DNA of 64,000 nucleotides from Antedon bifida (lineage: Eukaryota; Echinodermata; Crinoidea; Comatulida; Antedonidae). The notes beneath the pieces are model-generated. The model saw only the letters and a program-made list of their open reading frames with translations, did not search any database and was not told the DNA's origin. Location: contig OY727093.1 of NCBI GenBank assembly GCA_963402885.1, positions 2,480,001 through 2,544,000 on the forward strand, written 5' to 3'. A program made the translations under genes and the position numbers. Numbering within the stretch: position 1 is the stretch's first letter; each line of letters opens with the position of its first letter. This document shows positions 49,907 through 61,003 of the stretch, piece after piece.

Positions 49907-51407
49907 AAGAACCGCCATAATAAACATACATATTCATAACAAGATATGATGGATAAATAATATATTCTATAATATTATAACTGTAATTTTAAGCTTTAAA
50001 ATTTATCCATTATGACAGAGTATTATATGAAAAAAATGTATATAAAGTTATATCAAAAGTATATTCCATTACACTAGGTCTGTACTCTGAAAATTAATTA
50101 TTATTATTAATACATAATTATCATGAATAATGCATTAATTACTATGAATAATACATAAATATCGTGAATAATTAATCATGTAAATTTTCAATAAAATTAG
50201 GCATTACTTTAAATAGTACATAGTCAAATTAATTTTGAACATAATATAAGGAAATAGTAACTATATAAATTAATCAAAGGTATTTATAATTTTAAAATAA
50301 TTACATTTTAATATGTTTTCATCAAAAAATGATTTTAAAATAAAAGAAAGGTAATCTAAATTTATTTCTTTTTCAATTACATAATTAAATCTTCAGAACC
50401 TGTCAAATACTAGACGGCAGACTGCATAAACAAACTTGAAGCGAATTTATCCATGCGAATCGAAAGCGAAACTTTATTTATATTGGGTGACCCTAAATAA
50501 CATACGCTAACAATCAAGATATCCTCATGATGAGTCATGATAAGTGTCTGTGTGTGACAGTGTATATACTAGTAAACTATATATACATATACTTTTTGTG
50601 ATGCGATAAATTGCGCAATAAATCAGAACTCAGGAAGCTCAATTCGCAGAAATATAGTCACCTAGTGGAAAACATACTTTACATAGTAATTGCATGATTT
50701 CAAAGAATTACTTTAAAACAAAAGTCTAAGAAGGATTTTAATTATTGAAATACAGATGCCATACAAAATTATTTGAAAAAATATTAGGTAAATTTAATTT
50801 AAAATTGCAATGACTTAAAATGGAAATAAATAACATAATTATCCCAAACATTTCCTTGGATCTCAATATATCAAGAAAAAATGTTTTAATAAGTGCTTCA
50901 CTAGAAAGCAATAGATATACAAACATTTCTCCAATGCACATCATTTCATATTTGTAAAACAGATATCCCAACATGCACCAGGGTTTTGAAGTTTCTATGT
51001 TTTACGCAAAGGGTACACACACAGTCCTATCCCCTTGTGTTTGTGGGTGAGGCAAGAAAAATAATTGGGCACCTGACAGCATTAAATTCTGTACCTGGTT
51101 TGGGTAACAGGATAAAAATCAATAGGGCACCTAGATAAAATTCAATAGGGAACCTAGATAATAAGATATCCGTTTATTTGTACCTAATGCAAAAACTTAT
51201 CTTATCAAACCAGTCATGTTTATCTTAAGTAATGTGATATAGTGGTTTAGGGTCATTACTAGATCCGATTCAGACACATATGTAAATTTTTTATCTTTTT
51301 GATGTCTGACCTCAAAACATTACAATTATTGGGTTGCGAACTTTCAATCTAAGTCTGATTTACTTAAATTATTCTTCCTTTCATCCTACTATAATAAAGA
51401 AAAATAA

Positions 51408-51725
51408 TTACCATTAAAAAAAAATTAGTGTCCTCATTAAATAAATTCTTTATACTGTACATTCTTTTCCAACAGAGAATGAATAGCACACTCCCCCTTT
51501 CTCTCTCTCAACTTGAAAACAAATAATTCAAAATGTACTTCCAAGGAATAGATGTCATAGTACAAACAAATAATTACCATTAAAAAAAAAAAATTAGTGT
51601 CCTCATTAAATAAATTCTTTACATTCTTGTCCAACGGAGAATGAATAGCACACTCTCTCTCTCTCAATTTGAAATAATGCAAAATGTTATACCAAGGTAT
51701 AGAGGGCATAACACACAAAAAATAA
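51408..51725. repeat. two-copy tandem repeat of about 175 bp
   Basis: Both copies read ttagtgtcctcattaaataa, attcttt, gagaatgaatagcacactc, ctctctctcaa and end near caaggnatagangncata. No coding content. Confidence 0.75.
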
Positions 51726-52050
51726 TTATTCAACAATTTGAATTGTCTGTTTTGAATAAACTCATAAAATCCCTCACCATAATACCTAGTGCTTAACCAA
51801 CTGGAAACGTTTACAATTCACTAATGAATGTATTAAGCATTACAATAGGATGACTTTTACAATCGCTCATATAGGTGATCTTTCACAAAACCAGCAGTGA
51901 AGTGGGGTTATGAACAAGTGGAGAATATTTATGCATATTTTTGATTTTGTAGTTCCTCAATCCAAGATCAATAAAATATCTGTTGTTATTGAAATAAAAA
52001 TCAAATTTTGATTGGTGAGCCAAGGTCAAAGGTCGTACATATATTTTGGT

Positions 52051-55000
52051 CTATTGCATATTAAGCAGTGTGGTAACGGCCGCCTCACGGTTGCCTCGGT
52101 TGGCTTCCAGGACTGATTTGATAACTTCTGGTTCCGTGTCTGGGAACATCTCGTTGATGGATTTGATGTCTTCGGGAGTGATTGCTGGAGGAGGTTGAGG
52201 GTGCTGTTGTTGATGTTGATGCATGACAGGGCCTTGTACGACTGGAGGACGCATCGGCGGATACACTAGTAATAAGAATTTTCACATTTAATCTTGTTAA
52301 GCTTTTGGTGGTCTAGTGGTATGACGCTGGGTTGTTTATATTGAGATCAATGGTTCAAGTCCCATAATCATCTCTTTGCCATTTAACATATTCATCAGTA
52401 CAACTTCATCATTATTCTTAATTATTAATAATCATCACCACCAAACTATTAAATCATCATCCAAGTCAAAAGCATAGTGATCATAAGCCCAAACATTTAC
52501 CGTCTAGAAATTGGTTGAAATGGCATCACATGATCAAGTACAAATCTACTATTTTCGAGCATCAAGCACATTAAACAAAAGATTAAATTTAGACAAGAAT
52601 ATTATTTATCATTTGCCAATAAACGATGTCAGTGCACAACTAGAGTGCTCCACCTACAACCAAAACTTGTTTGTGAACGTAAATAAATAAACAAACAAAC
52701 ACTTTGTTGTAAGCCTTACCTGCCATTGGTGCACCAACACCTGGGTATGCATATGCAGAGGGTAAGACCATAACAGGAGGAGCCGCAGGGAATTGTTGTT
52801 GCATCAACCATGGTGTAGCTGCCACTTGCTATCCAATCAAATGTTAGCAAATTATTAGATAGATTTAAACAAAGGTTATACAGTGTTTAACCTCTGTCTA
52901 CACTATCAAACTAGTTTCACAAAAATATGCCCAAATATGGTAGTGATATGACATCATCATGTCCATATATGGGCATATCACATTTTTTGTCACATCAAAT
53001 TTGATAGTGTAGACAGGGCTTAACATAGACTTCCCAGACCTCGCAAGAGATAATCACAAGAGTATCTCGATATTTTGATCATCTTCTTATCTCGCGTTAG
53101 GATACAATTTCTCAGATTTTTTTTGGGATATACTGTACAAATATTCTGATAATGTATACATTTATTACTTAGGCTCTACTACAAGGTCACTGTTTGTCAA
53201 CTGAAGGTGAAAATGCACCTTTCCCCCCACTTTGAAAGTGCCCTCTATGGTTCGATGTATATTTTTAATTTTTATAGCTTCATCTAATGTTTTTTTGGTA
53301 TTTATTCAAAATTCAGATTTAAACAATATCAAAACATAGCAAAAATGCTGAATTGCATTTTAATTGAGGGGGCAAACCATCTAAATGTAAAACATTTCAA
53401 CAGAAATATAATAGTTTTATAAAAAAATCCAATAAGCAAATCAACACACAGCTCCCACCACTGGGTGCTTGAAATTGGTTGAATTTAGTAGTTCTCTTTT
53501 TAAATGATTTTTGAAAATCTGGAATGGGGAAAAAGATAAAGTTGACCTTTTTAAACAAAATCATACATAATGTGTAACTTTTGTATCTTTCATCTAATCT
53601 CTCCAATTGTAAAACAGTTCAACAGAAATATAATAAATAATAATAAAACCAACAGCAAATCAACACACAGCTAAGACTGCTGGGTGCTTGAAATACTTTA
53701 AAAATACATTATATTTACCGAGTAAGAGAGTACCAAGTTAATCATTCCTTCTTTATCATTGCCTTGCTTGCCACTAAGTGAGTACCAGTCTTCCTTTGTA
53801 TCTCCACTCACGACACACTGTGGTATAGTGATGTGGGCCCATGCAATGCGGTTGTCGGTTGTAAATGATTTCTTATAAAGAGAAAAAAATTGATAATAAA
53901 ATTGAATTGATAAAATACAATTTTGTTTATTAATTAATCACGGAGTCTTCAGTATAGAATGAAGATCAAAAAGAATTTTAAGTTAGTTACTGCTATTTTT
54001 GTTGTTAAGTATTATCCACAACAAATAATTACCAAATACTTAAGAAACCCCTTCTTTCTAAGCATAAGCATATACTAAACTTGGGTATTATTGGCTGTTT
54101 GAAAATCCTTGAATTGTAAAATGATTCGAACCAGGAACCCTAGAATTGGTAAGCAAGCCTACCAACCACCAAGTCATAGTGCACTACTAAGAGACTAAAA
54201 CTCACCAGGGGGGGACTGCTCAATGTTAGTTATTTATCCGGGTAAATCTCAAACCATAGGGATAGTTTCTGTTGCAAAATTCGCAGTCACGTCGCTTTTA
54301 ATTTTCCTAAAGCTCTGTCCACACTATCAAACTAGTTTGACAAAAAAGTGTGATGTGCCCAAATATGCTAGTGATATGACATCATCGTGTCCATATATGG
54401 GCACATAACATTTTTTTGTCACATATGTTTGATAGTGTAGACAGAGCTTAAGTGAACACTTTCTTGTGTACAGAACTTTGTGCTAATTATATTACCAATT
54501 ATCAGATACATACTTCATCAAATATTTCTAAATAGAAAGTATTAACTCCTGTTGGCAGGTTACACTGGATCACCTTATTCCATCTGGGGTTCTTTGATCC
54601 GTTACTATCCGTTGGTGTTTCAAACACGGAATGTCCAACACGGATACGGCAGTAAGGGTCCATTCTGGTCACACCATAATTCTTTGCAAGTTTTGCCTAG
54701 ATAAAGAAAACAAAATTAAGTAAGAACTGCATTGAAACACCGGTTCTCATCAGATCATTAAAGTTAAGCAACGTTGGGCCCAGTTGCGTTCTAGGTGGGA
54801 GACCGTCTGGGAATAGCGGTGGGTGCTATGTAATAATAACTAGCATGTGATAGAGCATATCTGTACCATACTGATTGCATCCTTAGGCAAGATGCTTTAC
54901 TCTCATTGCCTCGTCCTTCGGATAGTATGTAAAGCCGTTGGTCCCGTGTACATACAGTGCACGTTAAAGAACTTGGTACACTATTCGAAAATAGTAGGGG

Positions 55001-56076
55001 ATCGTCTCCCGGTGTGCTGATCTGGTAGGCGCTGCATTGCTGGCTGCTGTGAGTGCGTTGAGGGCCTAATCCAAATTTCCTAAGTTTCCAGTTAAGCTTG
55101 AGGACCAAGAATAAATACATTTATGGTGAGTCACATATTCATTGGTTCAATATACTTTGATTTGTCAATGTACCTGTGAAACTGTGATACTAAGTCGTCC
55201 AACGGTTGCTTGTTGGTAAGTACCAGGATTCACGTTCTGCTCGTATTGAAGCATTCTAGCAGTTTGCTCATCATTATTGATCTGTTGTGAGTGTCCATCA
55301 GGAGCTGTCATACCCCCTCCCCCTCCCCCGCCACCGATTGACAGAAAATCATCAGGAAGCTCACCAACCATAACCTGTGAGGGGGTAATATAAACAAAGA
55401 TACAATTTCATTATAAAGGAATGCTTGAGCTGACCCTAGCTAGAAACAAAAGCTATGTCTAAACTAGCCTAAGGCACATTTATTTTTTAGTATTAAACTA
55501 TTATTATTATTCATAGAATCTCTAGTAAGTAGAGTAGGCCTATTATTAATATTTCATGCCAGTTTCAAATGTATTTCCATTTTATTATATTACTATGGAC
55601 AATAAAGTCAGTATCAGTATTATAATACTTAAATTTAAATAGGTATTGATGATTTGACAATTTTAATAATTAGCAAACTTTTAAAGTTTTAAAAAAGAAA
55701 AAAGGCCACTCATATTAGCTTGGCTAGTTAGATTTAGTAGGCTACTTCTAGTCCTAAAATACTAGACATGGTCTAGCACCTACCTCGAGGGTCTAGGCCT
55801 TATGGATAACCCTAGTCTATCTATGCAGACCCGTCTCTAGCCGGCCTACACATTCCGGCGTAGGTGGTAGACTCTACATTAAAAAAAAGAGGCAGGCCTA
55901 GGAAAAGGCATGAGAATAAAACCATAATCGTCAGAAATTACATATATTTTATATTTCAAAGTGACCACTGATACTACCACTCAATATAGCTTCAATTAAA
56001 AAACTAAATCATTGCATAAGTTATGAAACAACAAGTAATACAATACCTGGTCCCGTCTCGTAGTCGTAGAAGACAT
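52051..56076 (-). CDS. TOLLIP: Toll-interacting protein (TOLLIP)
   Basis: Six coding exons on the minus strand: 56076-56047, 55374-55174, 54696-54514, 53871-53719, 52828-52720 and 52265-52051 (TAG). The total is 891 bases, 296 residues, against 274 in human. TOLLIP is an endosomal adaptor that binds phosphoinositides, Tom1 and ubiquitin. It dampens Toll/IL-1 receptor signalling in vertebrates and acts in cargo sorting and selective autophagy. Visible parts: an amino-terminal Tom1-binding type segment ([10 protein letters not shown]), a C2 domain at about residues 70-188 ([68 protein letters not shown]), a Pro/Gln/His-rich linker, and a CUE domain at 255-296 with the MFP and terminal LL motifs. 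An eight-Gly run near residue 27 is absent from human. Confidence 0.97.
52305..52400 (+). mobile_element. tRNA-like SINE head
   Basis: tggtggtctagtggtatgacg resembles an A-box region and atggttcaagtccca a B-box, about 35 bases apart. The body beyond is not recognisable. Probably a decayed SINE in a TOLLIP intron. Confidence 0.45.
52891..53019. mobile_element. MITE, GCTCTGTC family, intact TTAA duplication
   Basis: Ends cctctgtctacactatcaaa and tttgatagtgtagacagggc, flanked on both sides by TTAA (52887-52890 and 53020-53023). It has one interior unit (atgcccaaatatggtagtga). This is the cleanest copy for defining the family borders. Confidence 0.88.
53388..53690. repeat. two-copy repeat of about 215 bp in a TOLLIP intron
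   Basis: Both copies share ttcaacagaaatataata, gcaaatcaacacacagct and ctgggtgcttgaaat, separated by unique sequence with a gttgaccttttt patch. No coding content. Confidence 0.65.
54095..54180 (-). mobile_element. tRNA-like SINE head, minus strand
   Basis: On the minus strand, tgacttggtggttggtagg (A-box-like) is followed by gttcctggttcgaatc (B-box). The body is too decayed to follow. Confidence 0.5.
54309..54451. mobile_element. MITE, GCTCTGTC family
   Basis: Ends gctctgtccacactatcaaa and tttgatagtgtagacagagc, the right followed by TTAA (54448-54451), the left preceded by TAAA. The interior keeps gtgatgtgcccaaatatgct and tccatatatgggcac. Confidence 0.85.
54731..55125 (+). mobile_element. 5S-rRNA-headed SINE with Deu-type core
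   Basis: The head follows 5S rRNA through its internal control region: ccggttctcatcagatcatt, aagttaagcaacgttgggcc, ctaggtgggagaccgtctgg, gaatagcggtgggtgct. It is not a real 5S gene, because a SINE body follows (tactctcattgcctcgtcct, gtaaagccgttggtcccgtg, gcacgttaaagaacttggta, gtaggggatcgtctcccggt). That body is the conserved block of deuterostome Deu-SINEs. The tail is near aagaataaataca. It lies antisense in a TOLLIP intron. Confidence 0.85.
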
Positions 56077-56741
56077 TTTGTTTTTGATGTTTACAAACGA
56101 AATTTCCGGAAAAACAAAAGAGCCCTCTATAACAGCGTCAATTACTGCACTGGTTCCCGGGTGGTGTTCTGCTGGTGACTTTTCTGCAGCAACTGCTCAT
56201 GGAAAAAAAACTTGAATTCGAACATTACGTACATTTATTGAGAATAGAAATATGGAATCAGTAATTAAAAGTGATTTGTGTCGGCTTTATTTTCATAAGT
56301 ACGATTTTATCATTTGGTTTTATTATTCCAACATCATGGTGGATTGATGTAATGTTTTCGCTTTCCTTTGATTTAAATATCCCATAGTTTACCAAGTTTT
56401 ACCAAGGCCTTACTAGTTTTACTTCTTGATTTGTATGGCATATTAGTTTCTTTAGATGCAGTTCAACTACGTGTTTGTGCTATTTCTGATGAGAAGAAAT
56501 ATTAAAAGTAACAATCATTAATAATTTGGAACACAACCTATTTATAGTAGTATATATACTTCATTCCTTTAACAATTTTGTTTAAAAAAAATATTATTTG
56601 AAAACTAAGTCTGTTGGGTATTGGTATTAGTAATATTTACTATAAAATACAGTTTGTTATTAAAGATACCGCTAAACGCGTCAGATATTAAACAAACGCG
56701 TCAGATGTTAAACACACGCGTCAGACATTTAAACTCTATCA

Positions 56742-57060
56742 GGTTTGATTTGATTTATTTCAATACCATACCATACATGAACAAATACAGATAAAAACGA
56801 AACGACAATCATTTTGTATGGTACCGGAGATAGGCCTCTAACCCCCAAAGGGGATTTACACTCGATGGGGTCCCTATTTTTTAACTGTTTGTTAATTTCA
56901 TTGATATGTATTTCTTTTGCTATTTCAGTGTTATTCTTAGTAAATGTATTTGTTAGTATAGGACAAACCTTCGACTAGCGAAGCTACTGTATTTTGTTTG
57001 CTCCATTTGCATTTGCTATTGGTACTAAGAATCTGAATAATAGGGTTAATGGTAGAATAT
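56742..57060 (-). mobile_element. LINE 3'-end fragment
   Basis: The plus strand begins aggtttgatttgatttattt, i.e. a minus-strand aaataaatcaaatcaaacct tail like those closing CR1-type LINEs. It is followed by accataccatacatgaac and gggtccctattttttaactg. No reverse-transcriptase segment remains. Confidence 0.45.
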
Positions 57061-57465
57061 CCAAGTAAAATCTAGTAACTGGATACAATATGGCACCTTT
57101 AGGTAAGATAGATACAGAGCACTGTAGGTACGTCCATAATGTAGGTCTTTGCTACTTAGTTCCGGTAAAGGCCAGTATACTACTGTAGTGCTATTAATCC
57201 GGAAATAATAGCTTTACATTTCCATCCGGCCATGTGCAATATCGTGAATTTTTATAACATAAAACACATTGTAAAAACTACTAAACATCGGCTAACTGTT
57301 CATTGTCTAGTAAAATATTTTTATTAAAAGTCATGCCTCACTCGTTGCATTATTCTTATCTCTCTCCGTCTCCAGCTTAGGAATTCGGACTCAGTGTGAA
57401 GGTAGCTTAAATGAATAGAACATCATTATTTAAGTGTATGGAAACTCTACACGACTGACATGGGA

Positions 57466-57830
57466 ACCACCAGCACCTGGGAATCTCCTGGAGCACCTGG
57501 TTACCATCACTACTTGGGCAACTCCAGCATCTGGGCACCTCCAGCACACGGGTACCTCCAGTGGCACCTGGGCACCTCCAGCAGCACCTCGGAATCTCCT
57601 GGAGCACCTGGTTACCATCACTACTTGGGAAACTCCAGCATCTGGGCACCTCCAGCACACGGGCACATCCAGTGGCACCTGGGCACCACCATTACCTGGG
57701 CACCTCCAGCAGCACCTGGGAATCTCCTGGAGCACCTGGGTACCATCAGAACATGGGCACCTCCAGCGGCACCTGGGCACCTCCAGCAGCACCTGGGTAC
57801 CATCATTACTTGGGGAGCACATAGGCACCC
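57466..57830. repeat. GC-rich 15-18 bp minisatellite with open frames
   Basis: Units are variants of gcacctccagcagcacctgg and ttaccatcactacttgggcaac. A larger repeat starting gaatctcctggagcacctgg occurs at 57480, 57591 and 57720. Unit lengths near multiples of three keep three plus frames and several minus frames open, giving Gly/Pro/Ser/Thr-rich translations. No start context, splice sites or homologue support a gene. Confidence 0.8.
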
Positions 57831-60214
57831 CTGAATGTACCAGAAGCCCATATTTGATTTTCACACACTAGCCTAAGACCGATCAATAAAACAGACGCTA
57901 TATGAACGTTGAATTTCAACTTTATTTATTTGAACCATAAGTAAAATAATATAAACTACTATCGTGTATTCTAAAATGAATAAACTATACATTTTCTATG
58001 ATGCATTGCGTTCTAAAAATATACTTTTAACCTATGACCTACGATAATAAAACGAAACTCTGAGTGTATTTACTTACAAAAATAATAAACTAAAAACGAC
58101 AAATTAAATCTAACGAAATGTATAAGAATCAACCTTGTATGTATGAATGTATGTATCTAAAAGAGTATAATGAGCATTCATTTTACTGCATAATATTAAT
58201 AATTGTGGAATACTTGTTTAGTCTGAGTATACCGTGTTTTTATAGATTGTTTTAATCATAAATCCTTGTTTTAAAGTTTAAACAAATACTATAGATGTCT
58301 ACTGTACATCAGAACAGATAACTAAATTGTGAAAAATCGTAGACAGAAAATTTTACGCATGGGCGTTTAAACGTTACGTAACTTCTTGCTTTTCCTGGTG
58401 CTTTTAAAAAATACAATTATTAATATTATCATCAAACAAAACAATGGTTTGCCCTCAACACAACATAGTACGTACATCCATACATTGCATTTAAATTTAC
58501 TCTTCCGAGCGAGGCCAATGGTCAAACTGATTTATATGCATTGTTAGGTAAAACTTTAAAAAATATAATTATATCAGACTTTTTTTCTCTTTATTTTTAC
58601 ACTATACACACCCACAAACACGTCTTTTATTTCTTCTTTTTTCAAATCCACCCGATTCGGCAGTTGTAAATATGTAAATCCTAACTGACAATCGCAAGTC
58701 ATCTAGATACTTAATAAGCCTAGACAAATGACTTGCAATAGTCCGTTAAGATTTGCATATTTAATCTTCCGAGGCCGAAAGAGATTGTAATTAAATTTAT
58801 TATCTTAATTAAACAAAATAATACGTTATAATTATAAAGTTAGAAATTTTAGATGACATAACATTAATTATTATTACCAGCAATAATTATTAATCGTTGT
58901 AAATTAATTTCATATTAATAATTATGATTTATGGCTTCCATGTAAAACACATTGTTCTTTTAGCGCAAGCATTCTTAAATGTTAAAAAAACCTTTAAAGT
59001 AGTGACGTATACAACAAGTGATTCATTGTGGCTAAATTTGGCAAAAATAATTCTTAAAATGATACACCAATCAACAAACTTATCTTACCAACTATAGAGG
59101 TTTTTTCTGCGACAATAAAAAAAAACAATGGCATACTAAAACAATAAGAAATGTCTAAAATACACGTGCCGTACAAATGCATATAATAAACGAGAAGCCC
59201 CCTGGTGGGCTGAATTACGTCTGCGTGTTATGCAGCGTCCCATACATGTGTATAGCCAGGCGAGCACTATTATTGGAGTAATGAAAATGGAACTGTGCTT
59301 CAAACAACCCTTTAAACATGGAGGAATTAAGATACTATTTCTTCTTAATAGTTTTCAGCTAAATTTGACACAAAATGCGTCAGCAATATTAAGCAAAAAC
59401 GCGTCAGACAACATTAGGAAATTACGGGTTAAAGAAATTTCCGCGTGAAAAACGCGTTTTTACTCGATCAAGAACCAATTTGGAAACGTAGCATTGGTTG
59501 TGCATAAACAAAATGTTCTTCCATACATTGCTCTATAACTATTAAATTCATATCACATAAATATAACATGACCGCTTATAATGGATGGTTTTGGGCATGC
59601 GCAGTGATACATGAAACCGTCGGCACCTGTCAACATTATTTGGAAGCGTTAATTCAAAACGTCATGACACCACCACCCAGCAACTCCCACAGCAGCAGAC
59701 GACAATTGAACTCGTACATGTTGACACGGAATCAGACGAACGTCATGTGGCAGACGGTAACAGATGAGCGCCATTTTAGTACTTGCAAAGTATTTAACAT
59801 TCCTGAAACATTTCTAGGGAATATTAAAATCTCATTTAAAACACAAGACGAGATGTTAAATGTCGGTATATTTAATGTTACTCCATGTTTTTTTTCCTTC
59901 TCATTATTTTAAATTGGTTCTAGCTTAAATGTTGAAAGGAAATCAAAATCCCTTAACGACTTCCTCTCTTCTGAAACGAAATAACCTCATATCTCAACAC
60001 CTTCCCATGATGCTACAAAAGCTGAAATTTAAACTTACTCCGAAAGACACATTTTTTTTAATCCGTGGGAAAACAGTTAATATAAGTTGAAATTCAACGT
60101 TATTCCTGACTATACGACTTGAATACTGTACTTGTTAGGCCCCCATACATCCGTTTGATACGTCATACAAACAAAACATAATATTATTTACATTTCCTTA
60201 TTAAAATAATTTAT

Positions 60215-61003
60215 TCAGGAACAAGGCATTTCTGTTAGGTTGACGGGTTCCCCAAGGCCAGAGTCAGTCTCTGTACAGTAACTTTCTGGGTACGCACTCG
60301 GCGAGTCTAAGTCTTTAGAACTGCCTTCACTTCCATCAACGTCCATACTACGCGTAAGTTCGTTCTCATTAAATGTTGGCCCTGTTTCCAACCCGTTACA
60401 CTTTTGCACGTACATTTCCTTATCTACGTTCGTGATATGTTCAAAACAACACGGTAATGATATTTCAGTCTTTAGTACTTTTGATTTATTTTTCTTCTTT
60501 GTGTCTTTCCGTTTATCCTTAATTGTTCCGAGGTTCACATCTTTTTGATCTGAAATCCACGTGTTTACCGTGCGTAGGAGCTCATTCCCCGCGCGTTCAC
60601 TGTCGAAACTCAGCCCGGCTATTTTCCCGGGCTCCGTGGACAGTGCCATAGTGTGGAAGTTTTTCGAAGGTGACTTATAGTTTGATTGCTGATTGAGCGA
60701 GTCATTCCATAAAACAAATCCAGTCCCCCTCTCTGCTAGATAAATCTGTAATTGTTTATCTCTTCTAGACCCGGGGTTCCCTCGGTTGTACACCACCGCC
60801 GGGATACCTTTCTGGACCAGTTCCCATCCGGACAAATTTGCGATACCTTCAAGCGTCGTGAAATACAAGTTAGCAAGACCAGGGCAAACATACACCTGAC
60901 AGTTTAAGCTTAGAAAAAACGCTTCAATTTGCCGAACTTCCTCGTCAGAAATACGTTTAGCCATCGTTTGGTTTGTCGTATCGCTGGCCTTCAAATCCAA
61001 CAT
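60215..61003 (-). CDS. uncharacterised protein with a WH1/EVH1-like domain
   Basis: A single open exon of 262 residues, ATG at 61003 and TGA at 60217-60215; a second in-frame Met lies at residue 14. I do not recognise the gene. Residues 20-150 resemble WASP-type WH1 domains: GWELVQKGIPAVVYNR aligns with the strand before the loop, FVLWNDSLNQQSNYKSPSKN followed by FHTM matches the WASP pattern LW..L....Y.SP...FHT, and IAGLSFDSERAGNELLRTV matches its closing helix. WH1 domains bind proline-rich partners of the actin system. The rest is a Lys-rich stretch (KDKRKDTKKKNKSK, possible nuclear localisation signal) and an acidic Ser-rich tail (TETDSGLGEP). Higher GC than its surroundings supports coding. 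The stop codon overlaps aataaa. Confidence 0.75.
   Translation of the reverse strand: MLDLKASDTTNQTMAKRISDEEVRQIEAFFLSLNCQVYVCPGLANLYFTTLEGIANLSGWELVQKGIPAVVYNRGNPGSRRDKQLQIYLAERGTGFVLWNDSLNQQSNYKSPSKNFHTMALSTEPGKIAGLSFDSERAGNELLRTVNTWISDQKDVNLGTIKDKRKDTKKKNKSKVLKTEISLPCCFEHITNVDKEMYVQKCNGLETGPTFNENELTRSMDVDGSEGSSKDLDSPSAYPESYCTETDSGLGEPVNLTEMPCS

Larger units (their letters stand above)
48208..52050. other. BBOX1 3' UTR and tail-to-tail space with TOLLIP
   Basis: It holds a tRNA-headed SINE at 48307-48632, a polyadenylation signal at 48752-48757, an 86-bp tandem array at 49334-49906 and a two-copy repeat at 51408-51725. Just after the TOLLIP stop (downstream on the minus strand) is an AGGTCA-type direct repeat at 52023-52035. 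The stretch 49910-51400 is very AT-rich and shows nothing recognisable. Confidence 0.6.
52266..56046 (-). other. TOLLIP introns
   Basis: Five introns. Between exons 6 and 5: a tRNA-like SINE fragment at 52305-52400. Between 5 and 4: a MITE at 52891-53019 and a two-copy repeat at 53388-53690. Between 4 and 3: a minus-strand tRNA-like SINE fragment near 54095-54180 and a MITE at 54309-54451. Between 3 and 2: a 5S-headed SINE. Intron 1 (55375-56046) shows nothing recognisable beyond AT-rich sequence. Confidence 0.7.
56077..60214. other. TOLLIP upstream region and 3' side of the next gene
   Basis: It contains the TOLLIP promoter region (56077 onwards, no clear TATA), three acgcgtcaga words at about 56675-56730, a LINE-like 3' end on the minus strand at 56742-57060, a GC-rich minisatellite at 57466-57830, and a minus-strand tail-like tttatttattt at about 57923 that could end a long 3' UTR of the 60215-61003 gene. 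ORFs at 59230-59448 and 59568-59912 have no recognised similarity and I do not call them genes. Confidence 0.5.

Noticed and set aside
54731..54840. A 5S rRNA gene
   Set aside because: 5S similarity runs through the internal promoter, but the sequence is diverged and continues into a Deu-type SINE body rather than a terminator.
57430..57871. Long overlapping ORFs on both strands (up to 145 codons)
   Set aside because: They are translations of a GC-rich minisatellite whose units keep several frames open; no splice sites, start context or homologues support a gene.
59568..59912. 114-codon plus-strand ORF as a gene
   Set aside because: No recognisable domain, an atypical aromatic tail, and it lies opposite the likely 3' side of the WH1-like gene; could be revisited with RNA data.
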